Shown here one piece after another: positions 55,475 through 64,000 of a stretch of DNA of 64,000 nucleotides. This stretch comes from Thysanoteuthis rhombus (lineage: Eukaryota; Mollusca; Cephalopoda; Oegopsida; Thysanoteuthidae). Below the pieces are notes generated by a model that did not search any database, was not told where the DNA came from, and worked only from the letters and a program-made list of their open reading frames with translations. Both the position numbers and the translations under genes were made by a program. Position 1 is the first letter of the stretch. Each line of letters begins with the position of its first letter. The stretch covers positions 32,708,469-32,772,468 of the forward strand of contig OY735220.1 in assembly GCA_963457665.1 (NCBI GenBank). The letters are read 5' to 3'.

Positions 55475-56465
55475 TTTTTCTGTTGTTTTTCGTGAGAGAA
55501 CTTGTTGATTAATAGAATAAAATATACAAATAATTGCATATTGATAAATACACCCACTGGTGTTCCCGTCCCTAATAATAATATATATTCTATTTGATCG
55601 GGTGTCTAACATTCAATTCAATCTTTGCTAAGTTATGCCTATTTAAACATAGACGTTTTTAGTCACTTCCATCCTACCGTACCTGATTTCGTAAATGGTT
55701 AGCAACGATTAGCGGATGATTGCCAAATTGTTGCACTTGAATATGATTTTTCTTGGCTCGTCATCACCTACATTGGTTGTGTCTTGTTAAATAGCTTATT
55801 TGCTTGTTATAACAAATTTTGATAAAATAGCGGCCAGTGAAGCATGAAACTAGTATTATGTATATACTTTTTCGGGCTATTGCCCTTATCATCTTTTAAA
55901 CGCAACGTTTCTGTCGTTGTACTCTACAGCCTTTTTCAGGTGGGTGTCGTGAATGAAGTGGGGGTCGTAAAGCTGGGACGGGCTTCCCATCAAAACACGG
56001 GGCAGAACGTCTTAGGTTTTGGTCCACCCGAAAATACACACCAGAATGGAGACATGAAGAGCTAAGTAAACTTTAAAGACATTTCTAAGATTTCTCCGAC
56101 ATTGTGCAAAATATGCGGGACTTTTGGATCAACCCCGATAAAAACGAGTAGATCCTTCAATAGGAAATTGGTAAAATATATCAGTTGGAACATCCGACTC
56201 AAAAATACCGAGGTTTCAAATCACCCGAACAGAAAAAAGCATTTATAACATTGAATAACCATAACTATCCAAGATGGCCGAGGGCTGAACAAGCGAAGCC
56301 ATCAAAGATGACGAAGGGTTCGAGCCTTTGTTTCTATATGTGCGTGTGTTTGTCTGTTTATGTGTTTACTTCTGTGATCCACCGCCCCAGGCCATATCAC
56401 TTCGTCCACTAACTTGAAAATTGGGAGAGGGGCTATTTGAAAACGTCAGGGTCCTCAATGGAGGT
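55475..56465. other. Unassigned sequence, no gene recognised
   Basis: Two short frames (73 and 75 aa) without recognised domains. CCAAGATGGCCGAGGGCTGA and CATCAAAGATGACGAAGG near 56270 form a small local repeat. Confidence 0.3.
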
Positions 56466-56469
56466 GGAC

Positions 56470-56705
56470 AAAAAGCTCTATGAATTTTAATTCACCTACT
56501 TCATTTCTGCTAACATTATATAATAACAAGGATGTGTTTGTACATGAGTTACATAAATATTTAGCCTTTGGGGTAGTTTTCACGATTCAAGTGATAGAGC
56601 GTGTTCAGTTTTCCTTTTTCATCAAATCTCCCAAAATGTTGGAGGGCCTCCCTAAGGAGTCAAGCCCCCGGAACCCCAAGTCTCCAGCTACGCCCCTGAG
56701 ACTGT
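56470..56705 (+). repeat. Dispersed repeat F, copy 2
   Basis: AGCTCTATGAATTTTAATTC, CCTACTTCATTTCTGCTAAC, GTTGGAGGGCCTCCCTAAGG and AGTCAAGCCCCCGG match 17.34 kb; it extends to CCAGCTACGCCCCTGAG. Confidence 0.5.
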
Positions 56706-56825
56706 TTAATGGCTTGAGACGATTTATCTTTTCAAGACAGCGTTATGATTCTAAAGATTGATTAAACATTTTTTTTTCAATTGCAGCGTTTCTAATTTCA
56801 AGAGTTTCTGTTACGTTGGCAGAAT

Positions 56826-56856
56826 TACACACACATACACACACACACACACACAC

Positions 56857-56901
<45 letters not shown>

Positions 56902-56955
56902 CATGTATACATGTATATACATGTATATATATATATGTGTGTATTTATACATGTA

Positions 56956-57020
<65 letters not shown>
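56826..57020. repeat. (CA)n(TA)n microsatellite with TG/CA variants
   Basis: CA to about 56858, TA with ATGTATACATG-type palindromic variants, TA again to 57014. Dipeptide-repeat frames are spurious. Confidence 0.95.
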
Positions 57021-57244
57021 GTGTGTGTAAAGTGAGTACACATGCACATAAAAGAATGCACGCAGAGCATTTCTTTTGATGACAACAGCTAGTAATTCTC
57101 TGCAAAATGTGGAGTGAATTAATGTGTTTTCTTGAGATCAGTAAACTAATAAAACTCATAAAGGGGACACAGCCATACACATACATCAGTGCACCGAATA
57201 CACTTACAAACCCAATTTTACAATCCCCATATTTGTGTCAGATT

Positions 57245-57300
57245 ATATATACTAGCTGAAAACACATCCTATGGGCGAGATTTTCTGCCTGTGTCCCGTG
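57245..57300 (-). mobile_element. Possible Helitron-like 3' terminus
   Basis: ATATATACTAGCTGAAAACA preceding CATCCTATGGGCGAG resembles the CTAG arrangement at 53.43 kb, but the hairpin is poor. Confidence 0.25.
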
Positions 57301-57765
57301 GAAAGTCTAGCCTTTAGCCTCAATGAGTGATCGTGAATTTGATCTATATATTACTAAATTTTGACGTAAACTTGAAAATAAAGTTGGCAACTCTGCTCTT
57401 GCCTAATCTTCGCACAAAAAAGAACTAGTGCATCTAATTTTTGGCTTCCAGATTTGTTTTTCATTTACTTACACGCAGCTGAAGTTAACTAGTTAATTGC
57501 CCCTGGGAAAAGGCCAGGTATTCTTACCGATCTATTCTTCAGTAGATATTTGTTGGAACTTTTACATAAAACGTGGTGGATTTGTATCTTTCCGAAAGCA
57601 TTAGTGCAAAATGATCAGTCTCCGCCGAAATTTATGGAGCACCTTGCGTGACTAATCTGCTTACTATCAGTTTACGGCAGGGTCTTGTTCGAGCACATTC
57701 CAGGGTGACACAGCTAAACGATCAGCCAGTCAAACCTAAAATCTATCAATGTATGAGCCTTTACA
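57300..57765. other. Unassigned sequence, no gene seen
   Basis: No gene-like frame. TTTAGACGTAAACTTGAAAATAA-type words at 57362 recur at 58081, so a dispersed repeat may be present. Confidence 0.35.
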
Positions 57766-57842
57766 AGTCCACTCGGATAGTATAATGGTTAGTACGCCTG
57801 TCTTTTGCATAGGAAGTCCAGATTAGATTCCCAGCATGAGCT
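57766..57842 (+). mobile_element. tRNA-like SINE head, family J
   Basis: CACTCGGATAGTATAATGGT, TAGTACGCCTGTCTTTTGCA, then AGATTAGATTCCCAGC. Box A is good; box B is GATTAGATTCC instead of GGTTCGATTCC. Arms do not pair as in a functional tRNA, so this is a SINE or tRNA pseudogene. Confidence 0.55.
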
Positions 57843-57844
57843 AA

Positions 57845-58768
<924 letters not shown>

Positions 58769-59059
58769 GGTAATCTCCGTAAGTGAACCTTGTTTCAAGA
58801 ATTAAAAATATAGCATGAAATAATATCAATATATAATACGCATAAAACCTTGTATAAAATGACAAAATACATGTATCGCAAGAACTATATAATGAAGGGA
58901 GGTAGTGTTTGATCAACACTGCTGGGGTACCAACTTGATATAAGTGTTTTCTTTTCAAAATCCCCGAAAGGTTTACGTGGTAAACATCTGATGATCCAAA
59001 CCAGAGGCAACTTATACATTGCACTATAATAACAAAATATAGGGGAAACAAAGAAAAAC

Positions 59060-59182
59060 ACTTTTGAAGATTATATAAATTGCATTGACAGATATTGGGA
59101 AATGGATGACTGAAGTGACACAAAAAAATCTATTGGAAAAGTTTTTTAATATTTAGTATTTAAAGTTGCAAAGCTTTCAAGA
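59060..59182 (+). repeat. Dispersed repeat D, copy 3
   Basis: TTATATAAATTGCATTGACA, GATATTGGGAAATGGATGAC, TGAAGTGACACAAAAAAATC and TGCAAAGCTTTC; over a hundred bases aligned with the 29.52-kb copy. Confidence 0.7.
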
Positions 59183-59265
59183 ATACATATGTGTGCGTAT
59201 GTGAGCCTGTGTGTGTACCTGTGTGAGTGAGTGTGTGTAATATATCTATACGCACATACATATAT

Positions 59266-59365
59266 ACAGTAAACCCTCGCTATAACTAATGTAGAACATG
59301 TATACCTCAACGAACATTCCCTTTTATATCAAACGAAGTTAAATAAATGCGGCGAACACAAATAC
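59266..59365 (+). mobile_element. pogo/Tigger-type terminus
   Basis: TACAGTAAACCCTCGCTATA then ACTAATGTAGAAC: the CAGTAAACCCTCG(C/T)TATAAC start after a TA is characteristic of pogo/Tigger-class elements. I did not find the matching far end, so this is a fragment of unknown length. Confidence 0.55.
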
Positions 59366-59369
59366 CATC

Positions 59370-59710
59370 GAACTTCAAGTTCCATGTTTCAGCCTTTTAC
59401 AGCCTGTAGTGTAGTATCTGTTCATCCGACATCAAGGAAAGATAGCATTATCTTCCAATTTTCAATTTAGTGTGTCATTTTGTATTTCAATTGTTTTCGT
59501 CATGAATTTTAATCTGATGTAATTCGAAGATTTTTTTCCAGTTGACAAGAACATATGTTGTCATGATTCTTATTTATTGTCGTCACTGAATCAGTGTGAC
59601 ATAGCATTCACGTTTCAAATTTGATTTTCCTTTTTGCATTTCTCACTGTGAAAAAGGTTAAATCTTTTATTGTGATTTCATTAAACCATTTTCACTTATA
59701 ATAATAATAA
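59370..59710. other. A+T-rich unassigned sequence
   Basis: Possibly the interior of the pogo-type fragment; no frame of note. Confidence 0.3.
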
Positions 59711-59714
59711 CACT

Positions 59715-59950
59715 TTAATTCAATGATTACTATCGAATTTTGTATTCTGTATTTTTGTAATTAAATTCATTCACTGTCTGCATCTGATATTTCTGTTTCT
59801 GATCGCTGACAATTATACCATAAAGAAATGGATGCAAATACATTATGTTTATTTGAAACTCTATTTGAACCAACATCCTGTTTCTACGCAGAATAAATAA
59901 AGTAAACAGTTGAAGAAATGGGCTGCTGCAGGGATCGAACCAGCAAAAGG
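59715..59950 (-). mobile_element. SINE fragment, family I-related
   Basis: Minus strand: GCTGGTTCGATCCCTGCAGC (box B) then a tail GGTTCAAATAGAGTTTCAAA, TAAACATAATGTATTTGCAT, CCATTTCTTTATGG. The tRNA box A half is cut off where the LINE at 59.96 kb starts. The tail is repeated on the plus strand at 62.35 kb. Confidence 0.6.
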
Positions 59951-59957
59951 TCATCCT

Positions 59958-60738
59958 ACTTAGACATAGACCTTTCCCGGGATTCGCCAGACCTCTCTAT
60001 CATGGGTGTCACGGAGCCAATATTTTCTGAACTTGTCTAGTTCGTCTTGCTATATTATATTCTACTTGCCTCAGTTTTGCATTTGATTTATGGGGATCCA
60101 CGTTTTGATACCCAGTGATTGTCAGCCATTCTTACAATATGACCAGCCCATTGCCATTCGAATTTCCTAATGGATTATATTATGTCTTGGACTCCTGTTT
60201 TTTTCCTAATATATTGTGATGTCTTGTGATCTTCCCATGGTTTGAACATGGTTCTTCAATGTGTATGTTGCATGGTTCTCAGTTTGTGGGTTAGTCTCTT
60301 GGTTAGGTTCCATGTTTCAGCTCCATAGGTGACAATCAGGAAGATGAATTGATTGTATACCCTTCTTTTCAGGACTAATTGGATTATCTCGTTCTTGAAG
60401 ACTTGGCTTGCTCTACCGAAGGCCTACCACCCTAGAGTGATTCCAGAGGATATTATGGAGATACGTTGTCCTAGGTAGATGTAATGGTCTTTCTCCAGCT
60501 TTGCGTTTTCTATCTTGATTGTTGAGTGTTTATTTCCGCCATGTTTGTTATACAAGATTTTTGTTTTGCTGAAGCGTGTGTGAAGGTCAACTTTCATTCA
60601 GTTCGTATAGCATTAGTCGGACATGCTTAAGGTTCGATGCAAACAGGACGATGACGTCTGCAGATCTGAGGTTGTTTTGGTATTGACTGACTATTCCGAT
60701 TCCTTTGGCTTCGAAGGATCATCTTAAGGCAGGTTGTA
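59958..60738 (-). mobile_element. LINE fragment, antisense, ~780 bp
   Basis: Longest piece of the first LINE lineage here. Plus strand starts GACATAGACCTTTCCCGGGA, CTCTATCATGGGTGTCACGG (inside the 3' end), passes CTCTTGGTTAGGTTCCATGT, TCAGCTCCATAGGTGACAAT, CTTGGCTTGCTCTACCGAAG and TATGGAGATACGTTGTCCTA, and reaches the polymerase active-site region. There the minus strand reads LRSADVIVLFASN, a corrupted (Y/F)ADDIVLFA box. The end (AGGATCATCTTAAGGCAGGT) matches 52.09 kb. Many stops and frame shifts. Confidence 0.85.
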
Positions 60739-60889
60739 AAGTGTCTGGGTGAGATGGATGTGCGTATATATATGTTTGGGAAAGACAAACATCGTGTATA
60801 TGTCGTTCGCCTATCTCAGCCATTGTGGCTATATTAGGCAAAGGTGTATTCCTCCCTCCCTCGTTTATAATCTGTCTGGAAATACTTAC

Positions 60890-60933
60890 ATTATATATAT
60901 GTATTTACATCATTATATATATATACATATGTA

Positions 60934-61000
<67 letters not shown>
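60890..61000. repeat. (TA)n microsatellite
   Basis: TA with ATGTATATATGT variants at the start, uninterrupted from about 60939. Confidence 0.95.
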
Positions 61001-61002
<2 letters not shown>

Positions 61003-61286
61003 GCGGTTAAACATATGGAAGACGCGTAAACAGGGGGAGAGTGCAGGAAAAGAATTTATTTCATTTTTTTATTCTATTTCTCTAAATATCCCCTAACCGG
61101 TTTCGACTGTATAGTCATCTTCAGAGGAAGATGTGGATGAATGGGGATTAATAGTATTGACTTCAATTTGAAGTGTTTATTTTCCCAGGTTTTCTTCTGT
61201 TGACCTTATGTGCTTCATTTGTCCATGTGGCTCCACCCTACAGATAGCTGCTGGGTTGGGCCCATCCTTTTTATTACTCTGCTACA

Positions 61287-61287
<1 letters not shown>

Positions 61288-61339
<52 letters not shown>

Positions 61340-61346
61340 GTATATA

Positions 61347-61381
<35 letters not shown>

Positions 61382-61468
61382 GAAGAGAGTAGAGAAAACA
61401 GTTGAGAGTGAGAAAAGAACATATGTATGGTGTTCGCCTTTTGCGTGTGTATGTGTGTGTGTGTATGT

Positions 61469-61507
<39 letters not shown>

Positions 61508-61520
61508 CGTGTGTGTGTTT
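61288..61520. repeat. (TA)n, (TG)n microsatellite cluster
   Basis: TA runs at 61290-61338 and 61360-61381, then after ~60 bp of unique sequence a TG-rich run 61443-61518. The 157- and 104-aa minus-strand frames are dipeptide repeats plus chance flanks. Confidence 0.9.
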
Positions 61521-61524
61521 GCGC

Positions 61525-62200
61525 CTGAGAGTGTCTATGTAGGGGGAGACAAACTTGATATATTTTGCATGCCTTTCCCAGTGAACACACACACATTTAC
61601 ATAAATGTTTTTCCCAGAAAATTTCGCAGCAAAGAATGACGAATAAGAATTCCGTTATGCCCAACTGATTCCACCAAACACCCTTCAAAACTTACCAAAA
61701 AACTCACACCCATTTATTCCAATTTCCCGTTTACGTTTTCTTCTATTCGTTTTGTTGTTGTTGAAGTTGATTTTTTTTCTTACAAACTGATAACTGCCCT
61801 CTTATATCCGTCATCCAACTTCCGCTGCTTTGTAGGACTTCCGGTGATTCTAAGAAGCGTTACTGCTCATTTGTAACACTTAACATGATTCATGATACCC
61901 GAACATGTCCCCACCCGGTCGCTTTCTTATCAAAAAAGCATCATCTCTACAACTTTGGAAACCATTTAGCGAGCTTTGTATTCGGGTAAATTTTTATGGT
62001 GGTTGCTTATCAAATATGCAGACACCGGGAGGTACAACTGCTACTACTACTGCTACTACTACTTTAGCGGGGTCAAGATGGGGATTCTATCGATCGGTCA
62101 TCCTAGGATCTCCATACACTAGAAGGGGTCACTTCAGTGTCGTTCCATTGTCTATCAAGACAGGGTGGGGGTCATTAGTATTCGCCCAGAGAATCAAATC
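61525..62200. other. Mostly unassigned sequence
   Basis: The 171-aa plus-strand frame 61905-62420 is the longest non-low-complexity frame in the window (MSPPGRFLIKKASSLQLWKP at the start, internal threonine run from a CTACTACTA repeat at 62039-62063). Its last ~65 codons lie in a SINE tail and it has no recognised domain, so I do not call it a gene. Confidence 0.35.
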
Positions 62201-62209
62201 GAAATCTAT

Positions 62210-62470
62210 TCAGCGCCATTGGAGTCAACATGAAGGAAACAGCATGTTTCAAACTGTTCTTGAGAAACCATCGAATGATTTCTCCAACTATTTACTTTAT
62301 TTATTCTGTCCAGGCCAACTGGCATATTCACTGTATAAAAACGGGATATCGGTTCAAATAGAGTTTCAAATAAATATAATGTATTTGTATCCATTTCTTT
62401 GTCAGTGTTCAGAAACATGAACATCAGATGTGGACATTGAATGAATTTAATTACAAATTAGTGTAACCAA
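62210..62470 (+). mobile_element. SINE tail fragment, family I-related
   Basis: ACTATTTACTTTATTTATTC, GGCCAACTGGCATATTCACT, GTATAAAAACGGGATATCGG, TTCAAATAGAGTTTCAAATA, TGTATTTGTATCCATTTCTT. Inverted partner of 59.72-59.93 kb. Confidence 0.6.
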
Positions 62471-62754
62471 ATTTATGCTTATTTGATTACACTATACAGT
62501 TCCCTCGAAGTTTTCTCGCTTCTTCATTTTAACTCGTGATAATCTATTTCTGGTTTACTAGACCCATCGAAGGCTCACCAGAGACATTATGGAAACACGT
62601 CCCTGTTCTGTCTGTCATTAGATAGGGTTATTAATTCTGAATTGTCTGTCTCTTACACTTGTTGCCAAATAAGGTTGAAAACCCCATTCTGTCATAGCTG
62701 GGGTGAAAGGAGATGGGTTTATGCTTTTCCTAAGATCAGCAGTGTGAAGTGAAA

Positions 62755-62855
62755 GCATACTGTCTGGATCGGTGATTGAACCTGGTTCGCTTATTCCATT
62801 TTCCACGCTGCTAACTGTTAAGCCAGCTGCACCTCCAGGTTTAAGCTCAGGTTAA
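62755..62855 (-). mobile_element. tRNA-related SINE head, family L (best copy)
   Basis: Minus strand: GGAGGTGCAGCTGGCTTAAC, AGTTAGCAGCGTGGAAAATG, GAATAAGCGAACCAGGTTCA, ATCACCGATCC. Box A (TGGCTTAACAGTTAGCAG) and box B (GGTTCAATC) are both visible. Confidence 0.6.
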
Positions 62856-62937
62856 TTATTATCCGTTTTATTCATTTGCTTTATCCTCGTTCAAGAATGT
62901 CAAAGGAAAGATACGGCGTGTGTATTTATCATCAGTC

Positions 62938-63240
62938 TCTATTCCAGGTTGGAGTTAACTTTGTATTTCCCCCGTGACAACAACAACAACAATCTTCGCC
63001 TAATTTAGGGGAACACACTCTTAACAGACTGTCAATCACATCACAACTAAACCTATTTATAAAATTATTTTATCTTTTATGGGTGGCTCTCTTACAAACT
63101 GAGCTAAATAGACCACCCTTATATATCTACGTATCTATTCTTTATGTATACAATGCAGAAGGTGCAGTAATCATCTTCAGTCGGATTAGAAGCAAGAGTG
63201 AAGTTTGACCCTACAGCAGCCAGGCTTGTTTATTTATTTG
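62938..63240 (-). mobile_element. SINE-like repeat H, copy 5
   Basis: Plus strand GGTTGGAGTTAACTTTGTAT, ATTTAGGGGAACACACTCTT, GTGGCTCTCTTACAAACTGA then GCTAAATAGACC (box A on minus: TTTAGCTCAGTTTGTAAGAG), GCAGTAATCATCTTCAGTCG and CCTACAGCAGCCAGGCTTGT. Confidence 0.6.
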
Positions 63241-63424
63241 TTTTCTGTCATTCCAAGAGACGCAGCTCTTCTTTGTTGTCATTGAATAAGTTACCAAACG
63301 ATGATGTTGTAAAATAGAATTTCATATCCTGATGACTAAGTGAAAACTTTGAATTTAGAGGATGATGAAATAAATCGTAAAGAAAAAGAGAAGAAAGTAA
63401 TAATGAGAAAGATCAAAAAATCAT

Positions 63425-63550
63425 GAAAACCCGTTCGCGATCAACGGAGCGCTATTCCTCCAGCTCATTACAATACAAATCTCTATCATCTACGTAATTA
63501 AAATGCAATTTTTACGTCCGTATATTTTATATATGCCGGCTTTTTTGACG
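63425..63550 (+). repeat. Dispersed repeat E, copy 2
   Basis: CGATCAACGGAGCGCTATTC, TACAAATCTCTATCATCTAC, CCGTATATTTTATATATGCC; matches 17.10 kb. Confidence 0.55.
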
Positions 63551-63554
63551 GTGC

Positions 63555-64000
63555 GTGTAAACTTGTCTTAAATATTGGACTAGACGTTTGTGTTTTGCCG
63601 TAGACGAGAGTTTGAGAGTTGGCCTTGTGAAGGGTTCTTACCTTGCCTTCTCATTTCTACGTGTACTTTTAGTGATGATGCAGACACAAACAAGTCGGCT
63701 TGAAGCTGCAAGTGTGACGGCTGCGATGTTTAAGATTAGGCGAGATGCAAAATACAGATAAGATTTACCATTTCCTTATATTTTGTTAATGGTCTCTTTA
63801 TGAGCGAATATTCCTCGCCGTCAGACGGTTAATGCCATGGAGAGGAAACGCCTTTGTTTAGACCATAGAAAAATGGCGATGATACTCTAATTCCGATAAG
63901 AATACGAACAAGGAAAGCACCTTTTTAAAGTCAGGTATGTGCAGGTCTGATATTTTCATAAATGAATTTTCATGAATAAAAAGAAATAACAGAAATCTGG
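63555..64000. other. Unassigned sequence to window end
   Basis: Balanced composition with no long frame and no repeat partner seen in the window. Confidence 0.3.

Noticed and set aside
57766-57842. Functional tRNA gene
   Set aside because: Box A is good, but box B is altered and the acceptor and T arms do not pair; treated as a SINE or pseudogene.
61905-62420. 171-aa plus-strand open frame
   Set aside because: Longest non-simple frame, but its 3' third lies in a SINE tail repeated at 59.7 kb, it contains a triplet repeat, and no domain is recognisable.

Overview
This window reads as non-genic DNA from a large, repeat-rich animal genome, most likely a mollusc and plausibly a coleoid cephalopod. 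The grounds are very long compound (CA)n(TA)n(GA)n microsatellites, several tRNA-derived SINE families, non-LTR retrotransposons with trinucleotide tails, and abundant small inverted-repeat elements in an A+T-rich background. The taxonomic guess is an inference. No bacterial gene architecture, rRNA gene, intact tRNA gene or CRISPR array is visible. I recognise no host protein-coding exon; nearly all long open frames are translations of simple repeats or of transposon debris.

Layout. 0-10 kb: a diverged tandem duplication (170-945), a compound microsatellite with a Helitron-like hairpin (1.1 kb), SINE pieces, a LINE 3' end with an (ATG)n tail (2.0-2.6 kb), a fold-back element (3.4 kb), a long SINE (4.0-4.4 kb), a pogo-like MITE (5.0 kb), repeat family B (6.2 kb), and an 850-bp polypurine tract running into a second LINE fragment (7.9-9.2 kb). 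10-20 kb: a pogo-like remnant, microsatellites, polypyrimidine tracts (one with a ~53-bp period), four more LINE pieces, and the first copies of family A. 20-52 kb: dominated by family A, a 350-500-bp dispersed element with short terminal inverted repeats and an internal palindrome. I count 16 copies, all between 14.9 and 51.6 kb. Among them lie mariner-type transposase remnants (27.1 and 41.5-42.0 kb), a mariner-like element whose end has been tandemly amplified (32.1-33.0 kb), two 3' ends of a second LINE lineage (40.3 and 45.3 kb), and a 319-bp element with ~39-bp inverted ends (48.8 kb). 52-64 kb: a LINE reverse-transcriptase fragment, a 208-bp MITE, Helitron-like termini in TA repeats, SINE fragments including an inverted pair, a long antisense LINE piece, and a pogo-type terminus.

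Nothing here forms a working operon or pathway. The biology visible is a retrotransposon and DNA-transposon graveyard: LINE machinery plausibly mobilised the SINEs, mariner/pogo transposases plausibly mobilised some MITEs, and element ends appear to seed microsatellites. The most notable unexplained item is family A, which I cannot assign to a known superfamily from sequence alone. All coordinates of degenerate repeats are approximate, usually within 5-20 bases.
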